64,000 nucleotides of DNA from Oscillatoriales cyanobacterium CG2_30_40_61 (GCA_001873365.1 MNYZ01000099.1:20342-84341); one strand, 5' to 3'. Counted from the stretch's first letter, positions 25,323 to 34,210 are shown. Numbers and translations are program-made. The notes: generated by a model from the letters alone, not told the origin.

Positions 25323-26108
25323 ATGAATCCTGAAGCCTTACAACAGTTATTTGAATCGGTGGCATCTGGTGAAATTACCCCCAATGATGCCCTAGATAAA
25401 ATCAAATACTTTGATTTTGAACCCGTCGGAGATTTTGCTCGCATTGACCATCATCGCAAATTAAGAACCGGATTTCCGGAAGTGATTTGGGGATTAAATA
25501 AAACCCCGGAACAAATTATTAAGATTATCGAGGTAATGCGTGAGCGAAATCCGGTAGTTATGGCAACTCGAATTGAACCCCATATTTATCAAGAATTGCA
25601 AACCCAAATCCCCGATTTACAGTATTACGAAATTGCTAAAATTTGTGCGATTCAACCTGATATAATTCCCCCGGCTAATTCTAAAGGAATCATCACAATT
25701 TTAACAGCCGGAACCGCCGATTTACCCGTGGCCGAAGAAGCCGCCATCACTGCTACCCTATCGGGTTTTCAGGTTAAACGGTTATCGGATGTGGGAGTGG
25801 CCGGAATTCATCGGTTACTGAGTCATTGGCCGATGATAGCCGATGCGGATGTATTAATTGTGGTGGCTGGGATGGAAGGCGCCTTACCGACGGTGGTGGG
25901 AGGGTTAGCCGATTGTCCGGTGATTGCGGTGCCCACTAGCGTTGGTTATGGAGCTAGTTTTAATGGGTTAGCCCCCCTATTAACCATGTTGAATTCCTGC
26001 GCTACGGGGGTAGGAGTAGTGAATATTGATAATGGTTTTGGAGCGGCAATTTTAGCTTGCCAAATTCTCCGATTAGGAGAACGGTTAAAACGCAGAATTG
26101 AGCCTTAA
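25323..26108 (+). CDS. larB: Nickel pincer cofactor biosynthesis protein LarB
   Basis: A 261-residue protein, normal for LarB, a relative of AIR carboxylase (PurE). LarB carboxylates and hydrolyses nicotinic acid adenine dinucleotide to start synthesis of the nickel pincer nucleotide used by lactate racemase and related enzymes. Recognisable stretches are DFARIDHHRKLRTGFPEVIW at the N-terminus, TAGTADLPVAEEAAITATLSG (PurE-like loop), VVAGMEGALPTVVGGL and AVPTSVGYGASFNG. larC and larE are not in the window. The last 104 bp lie inside a 284-bp tandem duplication, so a second copy of the C-terminal 33 codons sits just downstream without a start. Confidence 0.92.
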   Translation: MNPEALQQLFESVASGEITPNDALDKIKYFDFEPVGDFARIDHHRKLRTGFPEVIWGLNKTPEQIIKIIEVMRERNPVVMATRIEPHIYQELQTQIPDLQYYEIAKICAIQPDIIPPANSKGIITILTAGTADLPVAEEAAITATLSGFQVKRLSDVGVAGIHRLLSHWPMIADADVLIVVAGMEGALPTVVGGLADCPVIAVPTSVGYGASFNGLAPLLTMLNSCATGVGVVNIDNGFGAAILACQILRLGERLKRRIEP

Positions 26109-26572
26109 GCAAGGAGAGACTGAGAAACCCGGTTTTTTAAAAAATACAGGACTTACGCAAAACAACCATATCTAGTAGGGGCGAACGGCCGTCATGGGTG
26201 TCAACTTAAGCCGAAAACCTCTGATTATAGCCGAGATTAGATCCCCCTAAATCCCCCTTCCCAAGGGGGACTTTGAATTCCTGTTCCCCGGGGGTAGGAG
26301 TAGTGAATATTGATAATGGTTTTGGAGCGGCAATTTTAGCTTGCCAAATTCTCCGATTAGGAGAACGGTTAAAACGCAGAATTGAGCCTTAAGCAAGGAG
26401 AGACTGAGAAACCCGGTTTTTTAAAAAATACAGGACTTACGCAAAACAACCATATCTAGTAGGGGCGAACGGCCGTCATGGGTGTCAACTTAAGCCGAAA
26501 ACCTCTGATTATAGCCGAGATTAGATCCCCCTAAATCCCCCTTCCCAAGGGGGACTTTGAATTCCTGTTCCC
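26005..26572. repeat. Perfect 284-bp tandem duplication (two copies)
   Basis: Copy one is 26005-26288 and copy two is 26289-26572. By eye they are identical. Each contains the last 104 bp of larB including its stop, an AAACCCGGTTTTTTAA hairpin piece, the AGGACTTACGCA end sequence, and an intergenic repeat (GTGTCAACTTAAGCCGAAAA then C/G runs). The junction lies in a CCCC/GGGGG run. The perfect identity implies a very recent event. Confidence 0.9.
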
Positions 26573-26595
26573 CCCTTAATGGGTGCGTAAGTCCT
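26148..26595. mobile_element. AGGACTTACGCA-bounded element abutting hsdR
   Basis: AGGACTTACGCA at 26148-26159 (repeated at 26432-26443 by the duplication) faces TGCGTAAGTCCT at 26584-26595, two bases before the hsdR stop codon on the minus strand. The interior includes TCAACTTAAGCCGAAAA and CCCCCTAAATCCCCCTT pieces also found at 30291-30366. It is a composite, larger relative of the 6188 element and marks the right-hand border of the restriction operon. Confidence 0.6.
26292..26392 (+). pseudogene. Duplicated 3' fragment of larB
   Basis: This piece carries the last ~32 codons of larB with its stop codon, created by the 284-bp tandem duplication. It lacks a start codon and the rest of the gene, so it is a remnant rather than a gene. 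Confidence 0.85.
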
Positions 26596-26597
26596 GT

Positions 26598-29564
26598 TTA
26601 AGCTGTCTTCTTGTCATAGTCCATTTTAAACAGTGTCTCACTCAACCAGGCTTTAAAATCGGGATCATTGGTAAACTTGCGATAGGCTTCTGTATGGTCG
26701 AAGATAAAGTCTTGAAACTTATCGACTAACTTTTTATCAAAGGTAATTTTAGCATTTTGACGGTCGGAATATTGTTTGGCGTTTTGATATTCTTCATCTT
26801 GACTAATTTTTGCGGGTAAGTCTTCAAATAATAATTGTCGCACTTGATCTTTTTCTATCCAATCAATATTCCCAAAGCGGTTATTAAAATCTTGAATAAT
26901 ATTACTAAGTATATCAATATTAGGATCATATTTGCTACCACTGGTATCGGGTGGCGGGGGGGCAATTTCTACGCTACCTTCAAGCTGAATAGCTAGGGTT
27001 GTTTGCCTTTCTACTCGGTAACTCTCCATATCAATACTTTCTAAAATCCCTTTAGATAAATCAGCATCATTCAGGCTAGGGAGTTTATTTACAAGTAACT
27101 TCAGAAAGGTTTTTAAACTTTCCCAATAGGGATTACGGAAATGGCGAATTTGTACCATAAACTCATAATTTCGTACAAATAATTTAGCTTTTTTCTTAAA
27201 ATCTGCTTGTTCATTTTCGTCTAATTCGTCTTTAAAAGTCTGTTGACATTCATTCAGAATCGGGTCAAGTTGATCGCGGTCTACACCCTTAATAAATAAA
27301 TCCATTAATTCATTAACTTGATCTTCAGAATAAACTTGATAGGCGTCGAGGGCGTCTTGTAAATCATTGAGGCGGTTTAGGTCAGTTTCTTCGCTGAGAA
27401 TAGTGGTTTTATAGAAAGGGTCAAAGGCGGCTTGAATGGTATCGGCTGAGTTAACAAAATCAAGAATAAATGTATCTTTTTTATCGGGTTTATAGGCACG
27501 GTTAAGGCGGGATAATGTTTGCACTGCTTTAATATCGGCGATGGTTTTATCAACATACATGGTGTGTAATAAAGGTTGATCAAATCCAGTTTGATATTTG
27601 TCAGCTACAATTAAAAAGCGATATTCATTTTTTTTAAATTCATCGGGGATATCTTTACTCGGAAAACCATTCATAGAGGATTCAGTTTCTAATTTTCCAT
27701 CAACTTCTTTACTCCCCGAAAAAGCAACAATTGTTTTATAAGGAGAGGCAATTTCTGTTAAATAGGCATCAAAGGCGAGTTTATAACGAATGGCGCTTTC
27801 AATACCATTTGTAACTACCATTGCTTTCGCTTGTCCGTTAATTTTCCGTTGACTAATCACTTCATCCCTAAAGTGATCGATCATAATTTCTGTCTTTTGG
27901 CGGATGGCGTGGGGATGTCCTTCTACATATTTTTTCAGCTTTTTCTTGGCTCGTTTGGTATCGAATTGGGGGTCATCTTCTATCTTTTTCTGAATTTTAT
28001 AATAGCTGTTATAAGTGGTATAATTTTGTAAAATATCAAGAATAAATTCTTCCTCAATGGCTTGTTTCATCGAATAATTATGAAATGGATAAAATTTATT
28101 ATCCGTGGGATTTTGCACCCCGAAGGTTTCTAAGGTTTTATTTTTGGGTGTGGCGGTAAAAGCAAAATAACTGGCATTATTGCACAGTTTTTGTTCTTCA
28201 ATAATCCTAATAATTCTATCTTCGGTGGTTTCTTCTTCTTCCCCTATTTCTTTACTCAATGCCGCACTCATTTGGGCTGCGGTACTTCCGCTTTGGCTAG
28301 AGTGAGCTTCATCAATAATAATGGCAAATCGTTGACTAGCTAAGGACTGAATTTCTTTGACAATATAAGCAAATTTAAAAACCGTTGTAATAATAATTTT
28401 TTTGCCTTCTTCTAAGGCTTGTTTTAGTTGTTTACTTCCTTCTGTGATAGCTTCAACAACGCCTTTAACCTGGGCAAATTGTTTAATATTATCGCGGATT
28501 TGTTTATCTAAAACTATCCGATCTGTAACTACAATAATAGAATCAAAAATTGTGTTAATATCGTTAGTATCGGTAAGTTCTACGAGTTGATGACTCAGCC
28601 AACTAATAGAGTTACTTTTACCTGAGCCTGCGGAATGTTGAATTAAATACCGTTTACCGATACCATTAACTTTAACATCGCTTAAAAGTTGCCTTACTGC
28701 GTCGAGTTGGTGGTAACGGGGGAATATTAATTTCTTTTTCTCTGGTTTTCCGTCGGCTTTTTCTTTAACAATATGAACGTATTTTTCAATAATATTACTT
28801 AGGCTAGATTTAGTTAGAATTTCTTTCCAGAGATAATCGGTTTTGAGTCCGTTGGGGTTGATGGGGTTGCCAGCACTATCGGGAAAAACTAGGTTTTGTT
28901 CGGATTTTTGACCTTTATTAAAGGGAAGAAAAATAGTTTTATCTCCTTTGAGTTCGGTCGTCATAAAAATTAGTTCATCATCAACGGCAAAATGAACTAA
29001 ACAACGGGCAAAACTAAATAAAGTTTCCTTGGGGTCGCGGTCTTTTTGATATTGTTTGATAGCATCTTGTACATTTTGTTTAGTTAAGTTATTTTTGAGT
29101 TCAAAAGTAATCACGGGTAAGCCATTAATAAAAATTCCCATATCGAGGGAAAGGCGTTTTCTATCGTCGCTGTATTGCAGTTGGCGAGTCACAGAAAAAA
29201 TATTGTCGTTGTAGTGTTGGATAGCTTGGGGGTTGAGTTGGGAGTCTGGTTTTTTATAATAGAGAGTGAGGCTAACTTCATCGGCTTTAATCCCGTTTCG
29301 CAGGATATCAATAATACCTTTTATTTTAATTTGGTCGGAGATGCGTTGCAAGAGTTTTTGTTCAAATTTTGCTTGATATTTGGTTTCGAGTTTAGCGATT
29401 TCTTGGGGTTGGGTATGGCGGAGAAATTGCAGGAGTTTGGTTTTATCGATACAATAAATGCGATCGTAATCATTGGGTTGACCTTTGAGATAATGGGAGG
29501 TTTCAATTAGGCTTTTTTCGATTAGGGTTTCTAAGCCTTTTTCGGAAGTGTCAGTTGAGGTCAT
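26598..29564 (-). CDS. hsdR: Type I restriction enzyme, R subunit
   Basis: A 988-residue motor and nuclease subunit. The N-terminal PD-(D/E)xK nuclease site is SLDMGIFINGLPVITFELKN (Asp then E-x-K, about residues 138-157). The helicase part has Walker A QHSAGSGKSNSI (about 310), a DEAH box in IIDEAHSSQSGST, motif III FAFTATPKN, and motif VI region TLSRLNRAYKPDK. The helical C-terminal region binds the methylase core. With HsdM and HsdS it forms the complex that cuts unmodified DNA far from its site. All active-site motifs look intact and there is no frameshift. It is the last gene of the operon, 24 bp after the ParE-like gene. Confidence 0.95.
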   Translation of the reverse strand: MTSTDTSEKGLETLIEKSLIETSHYLKGQPNDYDRIYCIDKTKLLQFLRHTQPQEIAKLETKYQAKFEQKLLQRISDQIKIKGIIDILRNGIKADEVSLTLYYKKPDSQLNPQAIQHYNDNIFSVTRQLQYSDDRKRLSLDMGIFINGLPVITFELKNNLTKQNVQDAIKQYQKDRDPKETLFSFARCLVHFAVDDELIFMTTELKGDKTIFLPFNKGQKSEQNLVFPDSAGNPINPNGLKTDYLWKEILTKSSLSNIIEKYVHIVKEKADGKPEKKKLIFPRYHQLDAVRQLLSDVKVNGIGKRYLIQHSAGSGKSNSISWLSHQLVELTDTNDINTIFDSIIVVTDRIVLDKQIRDNIKQFAQVKGVVEAITEGSKQLKQALEEGKKIIITTVFKFAYIVKEIQSLASQRFAIIIDEAHSSQSGSTAAQMSAALSKEIGEEEETTEDRIIRIIEEQKLCNNASYFAFTATPKNKTLETFGVQNPTDNKFYPFHNYSMKQAIEEEFILDILQNYTTYNSYYKIQKKIEDDPQFDTKRAKKKLKKYVEGHPHAIRQKTEIMIDHFRDEVISQRKINGQAKAMVVTNGIESAIRYKLAFDAYLTEIASPYKTIVAFSGSKEVDGKLETESSMNGFPSKDIPDEFKKNEYRFLIVADKYQTGFDQPLLHTMYVDKTIADIKAVQTLSRLNRAYKPDKKDTFILDFVNSADTIQAAFDPFYKTTILSEETDLNRLNDLQDALDAYQVYSEDQVNELMDLFIKGVDRDQLDPILNECQQTFKDELDENEQADFKKKAKLFVRNYEFMVQIRHFRNPYWESLKTFLKLLVNKLPSLNDADLSKGILESIDMESYRVERQTTLAIQLEGSVEIAPPPPDTSGSKYDPNIDILSNIIQDFNNRFGNIDWIEKDQVRQLLFEDLPAKISQDEEYQNAKQYSDRQNAKITFDKKLVDKFQDFIFDHTEAYRKFTNDPDFKAWLSETLFKMDYDKKTA

Positions 29565-29588
29565 ATAATTAGAGTAGAAGGGATATTT

Positions 29589-29906
29589 TTATTCTAGTTC
29601 CAGAATTGCGGGTAAATCACGGGCGGCATGAATGATTCGCACTACTGAAAGCAAATCATCTTGGGAAAGATAAAAAATTAGGTATTTTTCAAAACGTTTA
29701 ACTCCTCGTTTACGCAAACCTGCTAGACGTTGGTTATTAAGTTGATATGGGCTGCCTATACCTGGAGTTTGTGCGAGTTGGGCGATAGTTTGGCGGGTAG
29801 CATCAAAAAAGCGTAAAGCAACATCGGGATTATTTTGATTAAGGTAGTTAAAGAGATCGTCTAAATCCTGGTTAGCTTTGGGAGTAATAAAAATGCGTCT
29901 ATTCAT
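29589..29906 (-). CDS. ParE/RelE-superfamily toxin
   Basis: A 105-residue protein that opens MNRRIFITPKANQDLDDLFN, with the family pattern I-x-x-A-x-x-DL-x-x-I/L, the central GSPYQLNNQRLAGLRKRGVKRFEKYLIFY, and the end VVRIIHAARDLPAIL. This fits the ParE branch, which poisons DNA gyrase; some relatives are mRNA interferases, so the target is inferred. Its start is 2 nt after the antitoxin stop. The pair sits inside a restriction operon between hsdS and hsdR. Confidence 0.85.
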   Translation of the reverse strand: MNRRIFITPKANQDLDDLFNYLNQNNPDVALRFFDATRQTIAQLAQTPGIGSPYQLNNQRLAGLRKRGVKRFEKYLIFYLSQDDLLSVVRIIHAARDLPAILELE

Positions 29907-29908
29907 GT

Positions 29909-30160
29909 TTAAGACTGGGGCAAGTTTTGGATTAATTCAGCGCGTTTGTTTTCCCACCAGTCGTCCGTTATTTCTATGGGGTCGCCACTGTCTAAACCTG
30001 CTATTAACATTTCTTCTAATTGCTGTTTAGCATTGCGTTTTTGGTCTTCTAAAATTAGGTGATAGATGTATTCATCGGTGTTGTTGTAACTACCTTCCCT
30101 AACTTGTTGGTCAATAAATTGCTGTAATGATTCGGGTAAGGAAATTTGCAGAGGAGTCAT
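29909..30160 (-). CDS. ParD-like antitoxin
   Basis: An 83-residue protein with an N-terminal ribbon-helix-helix region (LQISLPESLQQFIDQQVREGSYNNTDEYIYHLIL), typical of ParD/CopG antitoxins. An acidic C-terminal tail (GDPIEITDDWWENKRAEL) should bind and block the toxin encoded 2 nt downstream. Antitoxins of this kind repress their own promoter, which would lie in the repeat-rich region upstream. Confidence 0.85.
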   Translation of the reverse strand: MTPLQISLPESLQQFIDQQVREGSYNNTDEYIYHLILEDQKRNAKQQLEEMLIAGLDSGDPIEITDDWWENKRAELIQNLPQS

Positions 30161-30563
30161 AGTAGGTATGGTTTTATGCAGACTGGGTTAATACAATTGT
30201 AGGCTGTGTTTATAAATATTGGCTACATTGTCGCAAGTTCGGGAGGTTTGGGGGAATTTCCTGTATCGTTGGTATTGTTAAACCCCCCAAGGAGTATCAA
30301 CTTAAGCTGAAAATTTATGATTATAGCCGAGATTAGATCCCCCTAAATCCCCCTTAAAAAGGGGGACTTTGATCTCTTTTCATCACTCAAAAAAAAGGAC
30401 TTTGATCTTCTTTACTCCTCAAAAAGGAGGACTTTGATCTCCTTTCCTCCCTTAAAAAGGGGGACTTGAAAATCCTATCCCCCCCTTGCTAAGGGGGGTT
30501 AGGGGGGATCAAAGACTATAAATCCGATCAAAAAATTTTCTGCAAACTCCCCTACTTTGAGTG
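30161..30563. repeat. Repeat-filled gap between hsdS and the toxin-antitoxin pair
   Basis: It contains TCAACTTAAGCTGAAAA and GATTATAGCCGAGATTAGAT (a relative of the 26210 and 26500 repeats), then about four degenerate tandem units of CTTAAAAAGGGGGACTTTGA between 30350 and 30470, closed by GGGGGGTTAGGGGGGATC near 30494. The outer parts AGATCCCCCTAAATCCCCC and GGGGGTTAGGGGGGATC are inverted relative to each other. No gene is visible. The element probably carries the promoter for the toxin-antitoxin pair and hsdR. Confidence 0.7.
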
Positions 30564-31223
30564 TTAAGTTGACACCAGTGCAAACCCCCTAACATCTATT
30601 TTTCCGGTGACAGCATCGGAAATTAGGGTAGTACGGTATTCTTGGATAAGTTCTATTTCTTTTTCTATTTGGGCGATCGCAAGATCAATTTTTTCGGATT
30701 CATTATCAATAAAAAATACTATTGCTTTTTGTTCTTCAGGAGGGGGGACTAAAATAGGAAGCCTTTTTAGGTCTTTAAAATTCATGTTTTGCCTAATACC
30801 ACTTCCCATATTATAAAAAACTTTTAATATGTCATAATTATGCAATAATTTATAAGCATATTCAGCATAAATATGTTGAGTATTTAAGCAAAGATACGCA
30901 GAAGTGATTATTCCTTTTTCTTTAACAATACCCACTCTTAAACTTTTTTTATCATTTTGTAAATCTGTTAGCCTAAGAATTATATTACCAGGGTTAACAA
31001 TTTGATAGGTTTCAAAAGATTCGGGAAGCAAACCATAATTGCTTTCAAAATCTTTTTTTATAATTCTTCCATAGCTCAAAGAAAGGAGGTTCTTTTCTAC
31101 TAAATTTTTGTTTCGTAAACATTGTTCTTTAAACACTGCAAATGCTGGCATAACTTCCCAATGTTCAGGAATTTTGCCTAACCAATCTACACCCGAATCT
31201 TTATAATTTGGATAATGTTTCAT
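30564..31223 (-). CDS. hsdS: Type I restriction enzyme specificity subunit, half-size
   Basis: At 219 residues this is half the usual 400-450. It has one target-recognition domain introduced by YPNYKDSGVDWLGKIPEHWEV and one conserved helical spacer, PPPEEQKAIVFFIDNESEKIDLAI, ending TTLISDAVTGKIDVRG. Full-size HsdS carries two such halves. A half subunit can work as a dimer that reads a palindromic bipartite site, as known for truncated EcoDXXI/EcoR124-type HsdS. The last residues FALVST are encoded by GTGTCAACTTAA, part of a dispersed repeat, which suggests the 3' end was rebuilt by recombination. The start overlaps the upstream gene's stop by 4 nt (ATGA type). Confidence 0.85.
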   Translation of the reverse strand: MKHYPNYKDSGVDWLGKIPEHWEVMPAFAVFKEQCLRNKNLVEKNLLSLSYGRIIKKDFESNYGLLPESFETYQIVNPGNIILRLTDLQNDKKSLRVGIVKEKGIITSAYLCLNTQHIYAEYAYKLLHNYDILKVFYNMGSGIRQNMNFKDLKRLPILVPPPEEQKAIVFFIDNESEKIDLAIAQIEKEIELIQEYRTTLISDAVTGKIDVRGFALVST

Positions 31224-31585
31224 TCTCCTCTCCTATAAGCATCAATTTCTTCAGCAATTTCTTTTTCAGTCAAAGGATTATCAGCGTGTAAAGCTTGCGT
31301 TTCTTTACACAAAGCAATAAACTCTTTCGCTAAAGCTTGTTTATGTGGATCAGGTCGATAATTATTTTGAATTTCCTGCATCATTTTAACTTTCATTTCT
31401 AGTAAACTTTGGGCGGCTTCTCCTGAAAGAATTGTTACTGGTGGCTGAGGTTGATTAAGCTGTTGTTTTTCTGCTAAAGCTTTTAAAGCATCAGTAATTA
31501 CCTCATCAGGATTTTTATATTTTCCTGTCTCTAACTGTTCTTGTAATAACTTTTCTTGTTCTGAATTGAGAATGATTTCAAACAT
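31220..31585 (-). CDS. ParD-like small protein inside the hsd operon
   Basis: A 121-residue protein. Its N-terminal third (FEIILNSEQEKLLQEQLETG then KYKNPDEVITDALKAL) resembles the ribbon-helix-helix region of ParD-type antitoxins. The remainder is helical, with HKQALAKEFIALCKETQALH and an acidic tail. No toxin gene is adjacent: it lies between hsdM (18 bp upstream) and hsdS (4-nt overlap). It may regulate the operon, tame a toxin elsewhere, or be a structural accessory to the methylase; none of these is shown. Confidence 0.65.
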   Translation of the reverse strand: MFEIILNSEQEKLLQEQLETGKYKNPDEVITDALKALAEKQQLNQPQPPVTILSGEAAQSLLEMKVKMMQEIQNNYRPDPHKQALAKEFIALCKETQALHADNPLTEKEIAEEIDAYRRGE

Positions 31586-31603
31586 AAATTACTCCTCTTT
31601 TTG

Positions 31604-33658
31604 TTACTCACTGACAATCTGATGTAAAACTCCCTCGGTTGCGGCTTCTAATGCTAAAATATCCGCCGCTATTTCCTCCAAACTTCGTAACGGCTTAAAC
31701 TGATAAAAATACTTAGTAAACGAAATTTCATAACCCCTTACTATTTTATCATAATCAATCCAAGCATCGGGGACATGGGGCAAAACCTCACGGGTAAAAT
31801 AGTCCTCAATCCTTTCTTTAAGTGGTACACTTTCAGTATCTCTTAACTCAGAATCTGGTTCATAAATTATCCCTTCCTTAGTCTTTTTCTTAATCACAGG
31901 TTCGGCGGTTTCATCTTTCTCCGTAAAAGTATCATAAATCAACTTAATCTCAGATTTGGTTAACTTAATTTCATCCACCTTTAACGCCTTCTCCAAAACC
32001 TGCTTAACCTGGTTAAAATCATTATGAATTTCACCGCCAAATAAATCCTTTAAAGTGCCTAAAATTGGATAAAGTTTCGGTTGTGCTGTCTCCTGAAACT
32101 GCTTTATCCGTTCAGGTGTCACCTGAAATCTTAACCGCAAAGGACGGTCAACCGTTATCTTATGAAAGCCAAAATCTTCATTATCAAAAATTTTAGATTC
32201 TTCTGTATTTTCAAAGGCTAAAAAAGTTGCTGTAATTCGTTCAATATCGGCTTGCGTTAACTCGCAATTCTTCTTTCCTAAATTCTTTCGTAATTTCCCA
32301 TACCACTTAGTCCCATCTATTAACTGTACTTTCCCTTTCCGGTGTTCCGATTTCCGGTTAGACAAAACCCAAATATAAGTGGCAATACCCGTATTATAGA
32401 ACATATTTAAAGGCAAACCAACAATACATTCTAACCAATCATTTTCAATAATCCAGCGCCTAATATTACTTTCCCCGCTTCCCGCATCCCCCGTAAATAA
32501 AGCCGAACCATTATGAACAATTGCAATCCGACTTCCTAAAGGAGTTGATTGCTTCATTTTAGAAAGCATATTCACCAAAAATAATAACTGTCCGTCACTA
32601 CTTCGGGGTAAAAGATTGAGTTTTTCTCCAGAAGGTAAACCCGGATGTTCAACCGCAAAACGGCGGTCTTTTACTTCCTTTTTCTTACCATCAAAAATAG
32701 CATCCTGATCCACACTCCATGACTTACCATAGGGAGGATTTGCTAACATAAAATCAAACTGAAGATCGGAAAAATAGTCATTAGAAATCGTAGAAGCAAA
32801 GCGAATCTTTTCAGGATCTCGACCCTTAATTAACATATCCGATTTACAAATAGCATAGGTTTCCGGGTTCACTTCCTGACCATATAATTCAATTTTGACT
32901 TTTTTACCCGTCTTTTCTGCTAACTCTTGAATAAAAGCTTCTGATTCGGTTAACATTCCCCCAGAGCCGCAAGCATCATCATAAACTAAATAAGTTGTGC
33001 TTTGGATCTGATTTTCAATCGGTAAAAATATCAAATTAACCATTAATTGAATAATGTCGCGGGGTGTGAAGTGTTCCCCCGCTTCTTCGTTATTTTCTTC
33101 ATTAAACCTGCGAATCAATTCTTCAAATACCGAACCCATATCCAGGTTAGTTAACCCTTCATAGATAATTTCTCCAGCTTCATTTTTAACAGGTTCAGAA
33201 CTAAGGTTAATTTGATTAGAAACAAATTTATCAACCAAGGAAAAAAGCCGATTACTTTCTTCTAAGGTTTCTAGTTGATTTCTTAACTTAAATTTACTAA
33301 TAATTTCCTGTACATTATCGCTAAATCCATCTAAATAATTCTCAAAATTTACCCGAATTTGGCTAGGAAAATCCAGTAAACTTTTTAAGGTAAATTTAGA
33401 TTTATTATAAAAAACATAACCTGATTTTGTCGGTAATTGTTGGGCGATCGCAGTATCACCAAAATTCCCTTCTTCGAGTTTTTGATAAAGCTCAAGTACC
33501 TGATCTTTAGTGGGTTCTAATAAACAATCTAAACGCCGCAAAACCGTCATCGGGAGAATAACATCTCGGTATTTCCCCCGCACATAGACATCCCGCAGGA
33601 CATCATCAGCGATATTCCAAATAAAGTTAACAATAGTATTGTGTGTAGCATGATTCAT
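31604..33658 (-). CDS. hsdM: Type I restriction-modification system methyltransferase subunit
   Basis: A 684-residue N6-adenine DNA methylase. An N-terminal HsdM helical domain (FIWNIADDVLRDVYVRGKYR) is followed by GEHFTPRDIIQLM, the S-adenosylmethionine motif I DDACGSGGMLTES and the catalytic motif IV LANPPYGKSW. The C-terminal region is longer than in minimal HsdM (about 500 residues). It methylates the host site and forms the core of the restriction complex with HsdS. First gene of the operon: hsdM, ParD-like gene, hsdS, then after a repeat the ParD/ParE pair and hsdR. Confidence 0.95.
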   Translation of the reverse strand: MNHATHNTIVNFIWNIADDVLRDVYVRGKYRDVILPMTVLRRLDCLLEPTKDQVLELYQKLEEGNFGDTAIAQQLPTKSGYVFYNKSKFTLKSLLDFPSQIRVNFENYLDGFSDNVQEIISKFKLRNQLETLEESNRLFSLVDKFVSNQINLSSEPVKNEAGEIIYEGLTNLDMGSVFEELIRRFNEENNEEAGEHFTPRDIIQLMVNLIFLPIENQIQSTTYLVYDDACGSGGMLTESEAFIQELAEKTGKKVKIELYGQEVNPETYAICKSDMLIKGRDPEKIRFASTISNDYFSDLQFDFMLANPPYGKSWSVDQDAIFDGKKKEVKDRRFAVEHPGLPSGEKLNLLPRSSDGQLLFLVNMLSKMKQSTPLGSRIAIVHNGSALFTGDAGSGESNIRRWIIENDWLECIVGLPLNMFYNTGIATYIWVLSNRKSEHRKGKVQLIDGTKWYGKLRKNLGKKNCELTQADIERITATFLAFENTEESKIFDNEDFGFHKITVDRPLRLRFQVTPERIKQFQETAQPKLYPILGTLKDLFGGEIHNDFNQVKQVLEKALKVDEIKLTKSEIKLIYDTFTEKDETAEPVIKKKTKEGIIYEPDSELRDTESVPLKERIEDYFTREVLPHVPDAWIDYDKIVRGYEISFTKYFYQFKPLRSLEEIAADILALEAATEGVLHQIVSE

Positions 33659-34139
33659 AGGAGTTAACTATTAAGTATGCGATCGCATACCAATGATAAT
33701 AGCAATCGCCCTAAAAAGTCCTAATTATTTATTTTCCCCCCAATGTTGGGGGCTAGGGGGCTAGATTGCTTGAAATGTATACTGTTTAGAATGCTAAGAT
33801 TATGAAGGATTGATCAGCAGTTTTAGAGACTATTTCTAAAGCAGCGATATTTGCCCCCTAAATCCCCCAAAATTGGGGGACTTTAAGAGGTTGTCCTGTT
33901 AAAGCGATCTCGTTTGAGTTACGAGCGTGATGGCAGTACCGCCGCCTGTCGGCATCGCTAACCCATTAGTACGCTACATACAGCGTAACTGCGTAAGTCC
34001 TGATCAGTTTAAATGCACAACCGCTTATTTACTGAAAAAAAGATTCAGATACTTGATAATTAACTTTTTGCTGTATCAACTGCCGGACAAGAATCTGTCA
34101 CCACGGACAAATAATCTGGCAATCGACAACTAAATTAAT
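33659..34139. repeat. Repeat-rich region between hsdM and tRNA-Val
   Basis: It contains the hsdM promoter region (GCGATCGC near 33680), a CCCCCAATGTTGGGGG palindrome near 33738, CCCCCTAAATCCCCCAAAA with TTGGGGGACTTT near 33854-33882, and one TGCGTAAGTCCT end sequence at 33990-34001 without a partner nearby. A 68-codon open frame at 33927-34133 is made partly of repeat sequence and is not convincing. The cluster of repeat ends next to a tRNA gene marks the left border of the restriction block. Confidence 0.6.

Positions 34140-34210
<71 letters not shown>

Noticed and set aside
29175..29510. A 111-codon frame antisense to hsdR
   Set aside because: It lies wholly inside a strongly supported hsdR and shows no independent signals.
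33927..34133. A 68-codon open frame between hsdM and tRNA-Val
   Set aside because: Its first half is made of dispersed repeat sequence (including the TGCGTAAGTCCT end), it has no ribosome-binding site and resembles no protein family.
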